Assembly: GCA_017449935.1 (NCBI GenBank)
Contig: JAFSYP010000101.1
Span: forward strand, 1-64,000
DNA length: 64,000 nucleotides
DNA from: Clostridia bacterium
Lineage (GTDB): Bacteria > Bacillota > Clostridia > Oscillospirales > Acutalibacteraceae
Direction of reading: 5' to 3'
Position numbers and translations under genes: made by a program. The first letter of the stretch is position 1. Every line of letters begins with the position of its first letter. Positions 1 through 9,444 of this stretch are shown in pieces. Below the pieces are notes generated by a model, which saw only the letters and a program-made list of their open reading frames with translations, made no database searches and had not been told where the DNA came from.

Positions 1-1
1 A

Positions 2-718
2 GAGGCGCGCTGTCCGCAGCGGTACCTCACGCAGATCAACGCCTTTGAACGCTGGCTGACTGCGCATTATCTGCCGACGTCTGCGCAGCTTCTGTGGTAC
101 AAGATGATCGCGCTGTTCAACGGGTGCGACTGGCCGGCGTCGGTGCAGGTCGACAGCCGACGGCTGGCCGCTATGATCGCGAAGACGGAGAAAACCGCGC
201 TGCTCGCACGGGACAAGCTGGTCGAGGCGGGACTCCTGCGCTATGAACAGGGCGGCAGGGGTTCCCCGACGCGCTACGAAATGCTCTGGTTTTCTGACAA
301 ACGCGAGGAAAATGACAGTCAGGTTGACGGGACTTTTGACGGAAAAAATTCCAGAGATAATACAGTGCAATCTACCGACATAAATAGAATAGATATAGAT
401 AAGACAAGACAAGAGAATAAAACGCCCGCGCCGCTGCGCGATGCGTTTGCGTCGTATGCACAGATGCGCAGAAAGATTCGTCGGCCTATGACGGCAGACG
501 CCGAGCGAATGATCCTGCGTGAGCTGGAGGAAATGGCGCCCAGCGACTTGCGAAAACAGCGCGCGATCCTCGATCAATCCGTAATGCACGGCTGGTCGGG
601 GGTGTTTCCGCTGCGCGAAAAAAAGCAGGACGCAGACCATCCGCCCGCGTCCTACGATATTGATGAAATGGAAAAGCGTCTGCTGTACGGAAAGATCGAA
701 TACAGGAAACGTGAATAG
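2..718 (+). CDS. Phage-type DnaD-like/helix-turn-helix replication protein, 5' partial
   Basis: The reading frame is open from base 2, so the gene begins before the window; the ATG at 104 is internal. The upstream residues (QINAFERWL...SAQLLWYK) are typical of replisome-organiser proteins of Firmicutes phages and integrative elements. A winged-helix segment follows (LAAMIAKTEKTALLARDKLVEAG), then a charged AT-rich linker at about 330-420, then a DnaD-like tail ending in HGWSGVFPL. Such proteins bind an origin and help load helicase. The AT-rich linker and lack of a chromosomal partner suggest the end of a mobile element lying to the left. It ends 14 bp from the convergent M20 peptidase gene. 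The family assignment is from residue patterns only. Confidence 0.6.
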   Translation, partial: EARCPQRYLTQINAFERWLTAHYLPTSAQLLWYKMIALFNGCDWPASVQVDSRRLAAMIAKTEKTALLARDKLVEAGLLRYEQGGRGSPTRYEMLWFSDKREENDSQVDGTFDGKNSRDNTVQSTDINRIDIDKTRQENKTPAPLRDAFASYAQMRRKIRRPMTADAERMILRELEEMAPSDLRKQRAILDQSVMHGWSGVFPLREKKQDADHPPASYDIDEMEKRLLYGKIEYRKRE

Positions 719-732
719 TCCGCCTGTATGCT

Positions 733-2208
733 CTATTCCGCCATAGCGGACTTGCGCACGTATGATTTGAAGAATTCTACGCCGCCGCGCAGGCAGTCGA
801 TCGGCACGCGCTCATCAGTCGCGTGTGTGCAAAGCAGCAGAGATACGGGTGCGACGAACGGCGAGAAACGGTAAATATTCTCGCAGATCGGCTCATAGAA
901 GCACGCGTCCGTACCGCCCATCACAAGGAAGGGTGCGACGATACGGTTGCGATCCTTTTGCAGACAAATCTCCTCGATGATCTTGAACGCTCTCGAATCG
1001 GTCGGGGAGAAGGCCGACGCCTCTTTGCAGCGCAGGACCTCGACCTCGATGTCCTTGTTGCGCACGACGCGCTTAATATGCTGGACGACGTCGTCGGTCG
1101 TCGTGCCGGGCATCATGCGGAAATTGACCGTGATCTTCGGCGTCTGCGGCAGGACGTTGGGCGCGGGGCTGCCCTGCGCCATGGTGACGGCCGTCGTGGT
1201 GCGCACAAAGCTGGCGGCAGGCGGGATCTGCTTGAACAGCTGCTTGACGGCCGGCAGAAGCGCCGGAAGGTTGCAGGCGATCAGACGGACGGGGTAGGTC
1301 GTGTTGCGGCCGATGCCGTAGATCAGCTCGGAAAGGTACGGCTCAATGCGCGCGGGGAACTGGTGCGATTCAATATCGCGGATGACCTGGGCCATGCGTC
1401 CCATGCCCGTGTGCTTCGGCGGCTGCGAGGAATGGCCGCCCTTGCATTCCAGAGAGATCTCCAGATCAAGGTAGCCCTTTTCGGCGATACCGATGCCGAC
1501 AAGCTGCTTTTCCAGCACGCCCTTGATCCCGATCGGGAGGATCGCGCCGCCTTCGTCCAGAACGGATTCGAGGCGGACGCCGCGATCGCGCAGCGTCAGC
1601 ATCATGTCCTTGGCGCCGCCGTACTGCGCCGCGACGACTTCCTCGTCCTGGCCGAACAGCAGATACACATCGCGTTCCGGTTCGTATCCTTCTTCCAGAA
1701 GCGTTTCGACCGCTTCCATCACGCCGATCAGATGGTTCTTCATATCCATCGCGCCGCGTCCCCAGATGTACGCGCCGTCGTTGTAGCCGTCGAAGGCCGG
1801 ATGCGTCCAGTCGTCCTCGGTGCCGGGCGTGACGGGCACGACGTCCTGATGCCCGAGCAGGGCGATCGGCAGGAGATCGGGGTTCTTGCCCTTCCAGCGG
1901 TACATGAGATTTGCGCGGCCGATCACTTCTTTTTCCAGCTTCTCCGCGATCAGGGGAAACGCTTCGTCCAAAAAGGCATGGAATGCGTCGAAGGCGGCCC
2001 AATCGGTTTTTTCGGGATCGGAATTGGAGATGGTGCGATGACGGATTGCTTCGCTCAGGTGCGCGACGTAGCGTTCCAGATCGACCGCCTCTTCCGGCAG
2101 GTCGTCATAGTTATGCTTTTTGGGCGTATACAGCGCCGCATGCACGGCGTTGCCGACGGCCAGCGCGGCAGCGGACGCGCCGAGGATCACCTTTGTGGAT
2201 TTCTTCAT
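733..2208 (-). CDS. M20 family zinc metallopeptidase (PM20D1/carboxypeptidase S-like)
   Basis: Predicted dinuclear zinc amidohydrolase, 491 aa, acting on N-acyl amino acids or small peptides. Expected metal ligands are visible: GHQD (His), GRGAMDMKN (bridging Asp), QDEEV (catalytic and ligand Glu), DEGG, and a late His in CTHATDE. A hydrophobic N-terminus (VILGASAAALAVGNAVHAAL) suggests a signal anchor, as in PM20D1-type enzymes. The ATG at 2208 is preferred over the TTG at 2223 because GGAGGT lies 6-7 bases before it. The gene has its own sigma-A-like promoter, separating it from polC upstream. Family assignment is firm; substrate is unknown. Confidence 0.85.
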   Translation of the reverse strand: MKKSTKVILGASAAALAVGNAVHAALYTPKKHNYDDLPEEAVDLERYVAHLSEAIRHRTISNSDPEKTDWAAFDAFHAFLDEAFPLIAEKLEKEVIGRANLMYRWKGKNPDLLPIALLGHQDVVPVTPGTEDDWTHPAFDGYNDGAYIWGRGAMDMKNHLIGVMEAVETLLEEGYEPERDVYLLFGQDEEVVAAQYGGAKDMMLTLRDRGVRLESVLDEGGAILPIGIKGVLEKQLVGIGIAEKGYLDLEISLECKGGHSSQPPKHTGMGRMAQVIRDIESHQFPARIEPYLSELIYGIGRNTTYPVRLIACNLPALLPAVKQLFKQIPPAASFVRTTTAVTMAQGSPAPNVLPQTPKITVNFRMMPGTTTDDVVQHIKRVVRNKDIEVEVLRCKEASAFSPTDSRAFKIIEEICLQKDRNRIVAPFLVMGGTDACFYEPICENIYRFSPFVAPVSLLLCTHATDERVPIDCLRGGVEFFKSYVRKSAMAE

Positions 2209-2237
2209 AGATCGAACCTCCAAAACAAGTTAGAAAC

Positions 2238-2266
2238 ATTATACAGCATTCCGGGGAAAAATTCAA
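2238..2266 (-). promoter_or_regulatory. Sigma-A-type promoter of the M20 peptidase gene
   Basis: Read on the minus strand, TTGAAT (2266-2261) and TATAAT (2243-2238) are separated by exactly 17 bases and lie about 30 bases before the start codon, with GGAGGT between. Confidence 0.7.
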
Positions 2267-2286
2267 TATTCTTTCGGCACAAAGCG

Positions 2287-5200
2287 TTAAAAATCAAACA
2301 GACTGATCTGCGTGGTTTTCGGCAGAGCTTCGAGCGCGCCGGCTTCCTCCAGCGCCGTGATCACGCTTTTGGACACGTTGGCACGCGACTGCAGATCCTC
2401 CATCGAGATGTATTTGCCTTTTCCGTCGTCACGCGCGGCCTGCAGCGCCTGTGCCGCGACGCCGCCTGCGCCGCTCAGGGCGGAGAAGGGGAGACGTATC
2501 TTGCCGTTTTCGATGCGGTAAACCGTCGCGTCGGATTTGTAAATATCGACCGGCAGGAACTGCACGCCGCGGGCCATCATCTCGTTGACGACCTGCAAAG
2601 ACGTGTATGTGCCTTCCTCTTTAGCCGTCGCGTCTTTGCCTTTGTTGCGGATCTCAAGCATCCGGTTTCTGACCGCCTGACGTCCGGCCATGATCGCTTT
2701 GGTGTCCAGATCCTCGCCGCGCACGGTCATATACGTCGAATAAAACTCGATCGGCTTGTACACCTTGTACCACGCCAGACGCATGGCCGCTATAACGTAG
2801 GCGGCGGCGTGCGCCTTGGGGAACATGTACTTGATCTTCATGCACGAGTCGATGTACCAGTCCTCGACGCCGGCGTCCTTCATGGCTTTGATATGGTCCT
2901 GCGTCAGCAGCTTTTTTGCCTTTCCCTTACGCACAATCTCCATGATCTTGAACGCGGTAAGATTCGGCACGCCCTTTTGGATCAGGTAGGTCATGATGCT
3001 GTCGCGCGTGCCGATCACTTCGGAGATCGTACAGGTGCCGTTGCGGATCAGATCCTGCGCGTTGCCCAGCCACACGTCGGTGCCGTGCGACAGGCCGGAG
3101 ATCTGTAAAAGATCGGAGAAGGTTTTCGGCTTGGCGTCCATGAACATCTGGCGCACGAACGGCGTGCCCATTTCGGGGATCGCGAGCGTGCCCGTTTCGC
3201 ACTCGATGTCCTCCGACGTGACGCCCAGCGGCGCGGGACTTTCAAACAGCTTGTACAGCACGGGGTCGCATACGTCCACGTCCATGACGCAGACGCCTGT
3301 CGTGTCCTCCAGATACTTATAGATCGTCGGCACATCGTGTCCGAGATTGTCGAGCTTGAGGATCGTGTCATGCAGGAAATGGAAGTCAAAATGCGTGGTA
3401 CGCGTGCCTTTTCCGGCGTCGTCGGCGGGGTGCTGGATCGGCGTGAAGTCCTCCGCGACCTTGTTGCCCGGCACGACGACCATGCCGCCCGGATGCTGTC
3501 CGGTCGTGCGCTTGACGCCCATACAGCCGAATTTCAGCCGTTCCACCTCGGCGTTCGGCAGATCTATCCCGCGATGCTCGAGGTATTTGCGGACGAAGCC
3601 GTACGCCGTCTTTTCGGCGAGCGTGCCGATCGTGCCGGCCTTGAACACGTGCGAGGAGCCGAACAGCTCTTCGGTGTATTTGTGCGCGCGCGCCTGATAC
3701 TCGCCGGAGAAATTGAGGTCGATATCGGGCGACTTATCGCCGTCAAAGCCGAGGAACGTCTCAAAGGGGATGTTGTGTCCGTCGCGCGACATCGGCGTAT
3801 CGCAGTGCGGACAGTTTTTCGGCGGCAGATCGAACCCCGACTGATAGCTGCCGTCAAAGATAAACTCGCTGTGCCGGCAGTTCGGACAAACGTAATGCGG
3901 AAACAGGGGATTGACCTCGGAAATGCCGGCGGCGAACGCGACGAACGACGAGCCGACGGAGCCTCTGGACCCGACGTAGTATCCGTGGTCCTCCGAGTTC
4001 TTGACCAGCTTCTGCGCGATGATATACAGCACAGCGAATCCGTTTTTGATGATGGAACGAAGCTCTTTTTCCAGACGCTCCGTCACGTATTCGGGCGGCT
4101 GTTCGCCGTAGAGCTTGTGGACTCTGTTCCAGCAAAGGCGCGTCAGCTCTTCGTCCGAGCCGTCGATATGCGGCGGGAACGAGCCTTTGGGGATCGGCTC
4201 GAACAACTCGACCAGATCGGCGATCCGGTTGGTGTTTTCGACCACAACCTGATACGCGGTCTCTTCGCCGAGATAGGCGAATTCCGCAAGCATTTCGTCC
4301 GTCGTCCGGTAATACAGCGGCGCCTGTTTGTCCGCGTCCGCGAAGCCCTGGCCGTCCATGAGGATGGCGCGGAAGATGCTGTCCTCCGGGTTCATGAAAT
4401 GCACGTCGCACGTCGCGACGGTCATTTTGCCCAGCTCGTCGCCGAGCGATATGATCCGGCGGTTGATGTTCTCTATATCTTCGATCGTGCGGATATTCGG
4501 ATAGCGCTCGGATTCGAGCAAAAAGCGGTTGTTGCCGTTCGGCTGGATCTCGAGATAGTCGTAAAACCGCGCGACGTCCAGCAGCTCCTCGTGGGATCTT
4601 TCGTCCAGGATCGCGCGGTACAGCTGTCCGGCTTCACAGGCGCTGCCGAGGATCAAACCTTCGCGATGCTCGATCAGGCGGCTTTTCGGGATACGCGGCA
4701 CTTTGCGGAAGTAGTCCAGATTGGACATGGTGATGAGCTGATACAGGTTTTTCAGCCCGACGAGATTCTTGGCCAGAATGATGATATGGTAAGAGGGCAG
4801 CGTCTTGACGTCGCCGCCGATCAGAGAATCGTTGAGCTTTGCGATGCTGCGGATGTCCAGCTGCCGTTCCGAGTCCTCCAGCAGATGCAGAAATATCCCG
4901 GCAAGCGCGCGCGCGTCGTCTGATGCGCGGTGATGGTTGAACTTAGGCAGCTGCAGATGCTCCGCGACCGTGTCGAGCTTGTAGTTTTTCAGGCCCTTAT
5001 ACATCGTGCGGCAGAACGGCACGGTGTCGATCGACGTGTACGTATACGGAATATCGCACCGCTTGCATGCTTCGGAAAGGAAGCCGGTATCGAACGGCGC
5101 GTTGTGCGCGACCAGCACCGCGCCGCCGCAGAAGTCAAAGAATGCGCGCACGGCCTCGTCCTCCGCCGGCGCGTCGGCGACCATATCGTCGGTGATACCG

Positions 5201-6594
5201 GTGAGCTTCACGATGTTCTGCGGGATCGGACGCAGCGGGTTGACGAACGTATTGAACGTATCGACGATCTCGCCGCGGACGATCTTGACCGCGCCGATCT
5301 CCGTCAGTCTGTCGCGTGTTTTGCTAAGTCCCGTCGTTTCGACGTCAAAGACGATAAACGTCCCGTCAAACTCCGTCGCGTCGTTGCCGCGCACGACAGG
5401 GACTTTGTCGTCGACGAGATAGCCCTCCATGCCGTAAATGATCTTGACGCCCGTCGCTCTGGCGGCGTTGACGGCGTCCGGAAATGCCTGCACGACGCCG
5501 TGGTCCGTGATGGCGATCGCCTTGTGGCCCCATTCGGCGGCGCGGCGTACCAGCTTGTCCGCGCCGGTCATGCCGTCCATGGCGGACATATTCGTGTGCA
5601 GATGCAGCTCCACACGCTTGACGGGCGCGTCGTCCGTCTTGTTGATCTTTTGGACCAGCGTGATCGCTTTGGCGTTGATGACGGACATGTGCATGAAATC
5701 ATCGTCCCGCACAAGTCCGCGCAGCAGCACCGTGACGCCGTTTTTCAGCTCCTTCAGCAGCTCTTCGCAGTTTTCCTTCACCTCGAAGATCTTGACCGTG
5801 TAGGAGCTCGTATAGTCTGTGATGTTGAACGTGATGATCGTCCGGTCGCCCTTCTTGGTGTCCTTCGCTTCGAGCGCGAACACGTCGCCCCAAACGACGA
5901 CGGTATCGGACAGGGGAGAGACGCTCTTGATTGTTTGCGGCTTTGCGCGGATCTGGCTCTGGCCGTAGATTGCCTTCGCGTTTTTCAGCGAAATGGGGAT
6001 GTCCGCGTAGTCGAGCTGTTCCTTCTCCGGCGCGATCGGCTCCGGCTCCGGCTCGGCGATGCGCAGCTCCTGCACGCTGTCCTGGATGCGGATATACTCC
6101 TCGCTCTTGGTGTCCAGCTTCTGCTTTTCGCAGAACATGATCTCGCGCCGGACGCCGAAGCGCTCCGACAGCAGACGACTCAAATGCGTGTGCGCGGCGG
6201 ACTGCTCGAGCACGTCCTTGCCGCCGTGACGCAGCATGACGCGCACCGAAGCGCCGTCGTCCTCGAACGCGGCGTCGTCCAGAAAGCCGTTCACGGTCGG
6301 GACAAGCCTGCTAAGCTCCGGCAGAACGTACTGCATCGTCACGGTGTTGAACGTCTCGGGCGGGAAATGATAGGAAAACTCCAGCGATTTCAGCTCAAAA
6401 ATGCGTCGGCACTGTGCGGCCAGATCGGCGATCTCCGCATACTGAAACGGCTTCGGGAAGGCGGCCTCCAGACGCATCGAGCGCTTGGCCGCATCGGCGG
6501 AAATGTCAAGCAGCTCGCCGCCCCGAAAGGCAGCGAGCGCTTGTTTATTGGGTATATATTCTTCAAAAAAGGATATAAAATCCAGCGGTTTCAT
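2287..6594 (-). CDS. polC: DNA polymerase III alpha subunit, PolC type
   Basis: Gram-positive replicative polymerase with built-in proofreading, 1435 aa, normal family length. Visible order: N-terminal region and OB fold (to about residue 320), PHP domain starting at RVELHLHTNMSAMDG, DEDDh exonuclease inserted in PHP (FDVETTGLS, then HNAPFD and HHRASDDA), PHP remainder, a zinc-ribbon pair (CPNC...CPHC), the polymerase palm (SPDIDLNF catalytic Asp residues), and C-terminal HhH/tau-binding region ending KTTQISLFDF. It starts 12 bases after the GtrA-family gene with no clear Shine-Dalgarno, consistent with translational coupling. PolC is restricted to Firmicutes and relatives, which supports the taxonomic inference. 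Confidence 0.98.
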   Translation of the reverse strand: MKPLDFISFFEEYIPNKQALAAFRGGELLDISADAAKRSMRLEAAFPKPFQYAEIADLAAQCRRIFELKSLEFSYHFPPETFNTVTMQYVLPELSRLVPTVNGFLDDAAFEDDGASVRVMLRHGGKDVLEQSAAHTHLSRLLSERFGVRREIMFCEKQKLDTKSEEYIRIQDSVQELRIAEPEPEPIAPEKEQLDYADIPISLKNAKAIYGQSQIRAKPQTIKSVSPLSDTVVVWGDVFALEAKDTKKGDRTIITFNITDYTSSYTVKIFEVKENCEELLKELKNGVTVLLRGLVRDDDFMHMSVINAKAITLVQKINKTDDAPVKRVELHLHTNMSAMDGMTGADKLVRRAAEWGHKAIAITDHGVVQAFPDAVNAARATGVKIIYGMEGYLVDDKVPVVRGNDATEFDGTFIVFDVETTGLSKTRDRLTEIGAVKIVRGEIVDTFNTFVNPLRPIPQNIVKLTGITDDMVADAPAEDEAVRAFFDFCGGAVLVAHNAPFDTGFLSEACKRCDIPYTYTSIDTVPFCRTMYKGLKNYKLDTVAEHLQLPKFNHHRASDDARALAGIFLHLLEDSERQLDIRSIAKLNDSLIGGDVKTLPSYHIIILAKNLVGLKNLYQLITMSNLDYFRKVPRIPKSRLIEHREGLILGSACEAGQLYRAILDERSHEELLDVARFYDYLEIQPNGNNRFLLESERYPNIRTIEDIENINRRIISLGDELGKMTVATCDVHFMNPEDSIFRAILMDGQGFADADKQAPLYYRTTDEMLAEFAYLGEETAYQVVVENTNRIADLVELFEPIPKGSFPPHIDGSDEELTRLCWNRVHKLYGEQPPEYVTERLEKELRSIIKNGFAVLYIIAQKLVKNSEDHGYYVGSRGSVGSSFVAFAAGISEVNPLFPHYVCPNCRHSEFIFDGSYQSGFDLPPKNCPHCDTPMSRDGHNIPFETFLGFDGDKSPDIDLNFSGEYQARAHKYTEELFGSSHVFKAGTIGTLAEKTAYGFVRKYLEHRGIDLPNAEVERLKFGCMGVKRTTGQHPGGMVVVPGNKVAEDFTPIQHPADDAGKGTRTTHFDFHFLHDTILKLDNLGHDVPTIYKYLEDTTGVCVMDVDVCDPVLYKLFESPAPLGVTSEDIECETGTLAIPEMGTPFVRQMFMDAKPKTFSDLLQISGLSHGTDVWLGNAQDLIRNGTCTISEVIGTRDSIMTYLIQKGVPNLTAFKIMEIVRKGKAKKLLTQDHIKAMKDAGVEDWYIDSCMKIKYMFPKAHAAAYVIAAMRLAWYKVYKPIEFYSTYMTVRGEDLDTKAIMAGRQAVRNRMLEIRNKGKDATAKEEGTYTSLQVVNEMMARGVQFLPVDIYKSDATVYRIENGKIRLPFSALSGAGGVAAQALQAARDDGKGKYISMEDLQSRANVSKSVITALEEAGALEALPKTTQISLFDF

Positions 6595-6606
6595 AGCGGT
6601 TAGAAA

Positions 6607-7149
6607 TCAATTATCTTTCTTGTGACGATGGATGACGAAACGGTTCAGAGGATAGGTCCACGCCGTGGCGAGCGCCGCAACGATCGGCTTGCCGATGGCG
6701 TCGCCAAGCGCCTGATGGCCCTTGGCAGCCATGAAGATCTGGAACTTCGTGCCGATCCAGGCGGTCATGCCGATGGTGAAGATGACCATGATGATGTACA
6801 GGAACGTGCTCAGAAGCACGTTGGAATCGGCCTTGAAGGTCGTCTTTCTGTTGAGGATAAAGGCGATGATATAGCCGATGGTGGTGGAGATCACGTACGC
6901 GTAGAAGTAACCCATGCCGTCGGCAAGTCCGGTGAACTTGACGAAATTAAAGAACGCGTTGTCCGGCATCGGCGCCGTGAGCGTCGCCTTGAACACGACG
7001 TATTGCAGCAGATAGAACACGCCGAGCTCCACAAGCGTGGACGAAAAGCCGACAATGGAAAACTTAATGAATTTCCAAAGCTCTGCGTATTTCTCGGTGA
7101 ATTTGACTTTTTCGGTGGTTTCGGTTATGTTTTCGGGTTTGTTAGACAT
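6607..7149 (-). CDS. GtrA-like family membrane protein
   Basis: 180 aa with four hydrophobic segments and the GtrA pattern (FIKFSIVGFSSTLVELGVFYLL near the start; YVISTTIGYIIAFILNRKTTF in the middle). The family is linked to surface polysaccharide or teichoic acid glycosylation, probably moving polyprenyl-linked sugars across the membrane. AGGGAG lies 8 bases before the ATG. It sits between a metallophosphoesterase (21-base gap) and polC (12-base gap), so the three are probably one transcript. No glycosyltransferase partner is adjacent, so the substrate cannot be inferred. Confidence 0.8.
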   Translation of the reverse strand: MSNKPENITETTEKVKFTEKYAELWKFIKFSIVGFSSTLVELGVFYLLQYVVFKATLTAPMPDNAFFNFVKFTGLADGMGYFYAYVISTTIGYIIAFILNRKTTFKADSNVLLSTFLYIIMVIFTIGMTAWIGTKFQIFMAAKGHQALGDAIGKPIVAALATAWTYPLNRFVIHRHKKDN

Positions 7150-7170
7150 GCTGTATACTCCCTTTCAAAA

Positions 7171-8358
7171 TTATAAACGCGCAATAACGAAAGCGATACC
7201 GGCAATTCCTCCGGCGCAGAGCAGCGCCTTGACGAGCGGCGGGATCGGCAGGCACAGCGATACGATGATGACCGCCAGACACGCGAGCAGCTTGGAACCG
7301 GCCACGACGCCTGCGTCGACCGAAGTCGGGATCTTGTCGTAAAAGCTCTTCTGGAACGGTTTGATGACCTTCTTGCCGAAGAGCTGACGGTATGTGACAA
7401 CGTACGTGCGATACTTGCGGATATCCTTCTCGTTGAGCTCGATGATGCGGCAGCCGCGCTCCACGCCGTTGCCGTATTCGTTGAAGCCGCAGGACGGGCC
7501 GTAACCCATATCCACGCCCTTGTAATTGCCGACGAAGTTGTTCTGATGGTCGTGGCCGAAATACATGGCGAATACTTCGCCCTTTTCCGTCAGTGCGTCG
7601 AACTCGCCGGTGTTGACGTCCGAAATGGACGCGGGCTCATAGAGCTTGACGTCGTCGTGCACGAACTCGTCCTTGAGCTTGAAGAACTGCCCCTTATGGA
7701 TGCGGTACGTTTTGACCGCGTCCGGGTGCTTCTTGTCCACTTCGTCAAAGAGATTGTATATCTCGTGCACGGGGATATGCTGAAACACCATGGACGGGAC
7801 GTAACGGCCCCATTTTTCATGCAGCTTTTCACGCACGGCGCGATACCAGTCGATCTTTTCCGTTTCGACGGACTGATAGCCGCCCTCCGGCGCGCTGCCG
7901 CCGGAATCGATCATATAGAGGTTCACGGCCGGTTCTTCGCTCTCGCTGCCGTAGATCGGCAGGCTGAACGTGCCGGGGCCGTAGCTGAGCTCCTCGTCCG
8001 GGATGATGCAGCTGTCGAATACCTCGTACATCTTCATCTGCTCCGCGGTGGAATAGCCGACCTGCGGGTCGTGGTTGCCGAACGTGACGGCAAAGGGGAT
8101 GCCTCTGCGGTCGATCGGCTCGGTGTAATTGTCGATCGCCTGTTCGACCTTCTTATGCTTGTCGCCGTGCAGATAAGACAGGCCGTATCCTTTGATCTGG
8201 TCGCCCGTGATGACGACAAGATCGGGCTTTTCCTGATCCAGAACGCCCTCGATCAGACGCGAGGTGTCCGGCGTTTTTTTGCAGATCCCGTGGACGTCCG
8301 TGAGCTGAAGGATCTTGAACGTGCCGTCCTTGCGGAACCGCAGCTTTGGATTGCGCAT
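7171..8358 (-). CDS. Metallophosphoesterase with C-terminal membrane anchor
   Basis: Calcineurin-like phosphoesterase, 395 aa from the preferred ATG at 8358 (GAGG nine bases upstream; a TTG at 8406 is less likely). Metal-site motifs are intact: LQLTDVHG, VITGDQ, TFGNHD, FQHIPVHE and FGHDHQNN. The last 45 residues are hydrophobic (LLACLAVIIVSLCL and ALLCAGGIAGIAFVIARL), suggesting one or two C-terminal transmembrane segments. The architecture resembles Icc/PhoD-like nucleotidases or purple-acid-like phosphatases; the substrate is unknown. First gene of the unit that continues into GtrA and polC. Confidence 0.82.
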   Translation of the reverse strand: MRNPKLRFRKDGTFKILQLTDVHGICKKTPDTSRLIEGVLDQEKPDLVVITGDQIKGYGLSYLHGDKHKKVEQAIDNYTEPIDRRGIPFAVTFGNHDPQVGYSTAEQMKMYEVFDSCIIPDEELSYGPGTFSLPIYGSESEEPAVNLYMIDSGGSAPEGGYQSVETEKIDWYRAVREKLHEKWGRYVPSMVFQHIPVHEIYNLFDEVDKKHPDAVKTYRIHKGQFFKLKDEFVHDDVKLYEPASISDVNTGEFDALTEKGEVFAMYFGHDHQNNFVGNYKGVDMGYGPSCGFNEYGNGVERGCRIIELNEKDIRKYRTYVVTYRQLFGKKVIKPFQKSFYDKIPTSVDAGVVAGSKLLACLAVIIVSLCLPIPPLVKALLCAGGIAGIAFVIARL

Positions 8359-8411
8359 TGTATCCGACCTCAATTCTTTAGGATTGATTCTTTTGGACTC
8401 AAACAAATTAT

Positions 8412-8440
8412 ATTATACATAAATAATCATGTATCGTCAA
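8412..8440 (-). promoter_or_regulatory. Sigma-A-type promoter of the phosphoesterase-GtrA-polC unit
   Basis: On the minus strand TTGACG (8440-8435), a 17-base spacer, and a perfect TATAAT (8417-8412), about 50 bases before the ATG at 8358. Confidence 0.8.
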
Positions 8441-8451
8441 GTATAAAAAAC

Positions 8452-8491
8452 AAAAAAAGATTGCGCCGCAAACCGAAAAGGCAGCGGCGCA
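8452..8491 (-). terminator. Rho-independent terminator of the nfeD-stomatin unit
   Basis: Arms TGCGCCGC (8462-8469) and GCGGCGCA (8484-8491) are perfectly complementary; on the minus strand the stem is followed by a T-rich run (8460-8452). It lies just past the stop codon of the stomatin-like gene. Confidence 0.85.
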
Positions 8492-8514
8492 CGCATCAGA
8501 CAGGATCGATTTGA

Positions 8515-9432
8515 TTATTTTTTCAGCAGCTCGGAAACGCCGGTCGCAAGGCCGGCGACGCCCTGAAGATCGCTGGGGATGATGATCTTTGTCGACTGAC
8601 CGTCGGCGGCTTTCTCGAACGCTTCGAGGCTTTTGAGCGTGATAAAGCCTTCGCCGGGGGCCGCTTCATTGATCATGGCGATCGCTTCGGCGTTGGCCTT
8701 TTGCAGCTGCAGGATCGCTTCCGCTTCGCCCTGCGCTTCAAGGATCTTCGCCTGTTTAACGGCGTCGGCGCGCAGGATCGCGGCTTCCTTTTCCGCCTGC
8801 GCCTGGAGGATCTGGCTTTCCTTCTGGCCCTCCGCCACAAGGATCTTGCTGGCCTTTTCGCCTTCGGCGCGCAGGATCGCTTCACGGCGCTGACGCTCCG
8901 CCTTCATCTGCTTTTCCATCGCGTCCTGGATCTCCGAGGGCGGGATGATGTTTTTCAGCTCGACGCGGTTGACCTTGATGCCCCACGGGTCAGTCGCTTC
9001 GTCGAGGATGACGCGGATCTTGGCGTTGATCGTATCGCGCGAGGTGAGCGTGTGGTCCAGCTCCAGTTCGCCGATGATGTTACGCAGCGTCGTCGCGGAC
9101 AGATTCTCGATCGCCGAGATGGGATTTTCCACGCCGTAGGTATACAGCTTCGGATCGGTGATCTGGAAAAAGACGACCGTGTCGATCTGCATCGTCACGT
9201 TATCTTTCGTGATCACGGGCTGGGGCGGGAAATCCACGACCTGTTCCTTCAAAGAAACGTTCTTGGAAACGCGCTCGATGAACGGGATCTTGATGTGCAG
9301 GCCCGTCTGCCACGTCTCCTTGTACGTGCCCAGACGCTCGACGACGTACGCGCGCGACTGCGGCACGATCTTGATGTTGCCGATCACGACGATCAGGATG
9401 ACCAGAATAAGACCGATGAAAAAGTACAGCAT
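8515..9432 (-). CDS. SPFH/band 7 (stomatin-like, paraslipin) protein
   Basis: 305 aa. One N-terminal transmembrane segment (FFIGLILVILIVVIGNIKIV), an SPFH domain beginning IVPQSRAYVVERLGTY, and a long Ala/Glu/Gln-rich heptad-type helix (EKEAAILRADAVKQAKILEAQGEAEA), matching the slipin-2/QmcA group. These proteins oligomerise into membrane microdomain scaffolds. GGAGG lies 6 bases before the ATG. An NfeD gene sits 12 bases upstream, the classic nfeD-stomatin pairing, which supports the assignment. Role in this organism unknown; envelope organisation or protein quality control is likely. Confidence 0.9.
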   Translation of the reverse strand: MLYFFIGLILVILIVVIGNIKIVPQSRAYVVERLGTYKETWQTGLHIKIPFIERVSKNVSLKEQVVDFPPQPVITKDNVTMQIDTVVFFQITDPKLYTYGVENPISAIENLSATTLRNIIGELELDHTLTSRDTINAKIRVILDEATDPWGIKVNRVELKNIIPPSEIQDAMEKQMKAERQRREAILRAEGEKASKILVAEGQKESQILQAQAEKEAAILRADAVKQAKILEAQGEAEAILQLQKANAEAIAMINEAAPGEGFITLKSLEAFEKAADGQSTKIIIPSDLQGVAGLATGVSELLKK

Positions 9433-9444
9433 AAAAATCCTCCT

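Noticed and set aside
823-6603. Long open frames on the plus strand (about 760, 528 and 557 codons) opposite the M20 peptidase and polC
   Set aside because: They are antisense to clearly conserved proteins, rich in Arg/His/Ala/Asp with no family motifs, as GC-rich codon use produces.
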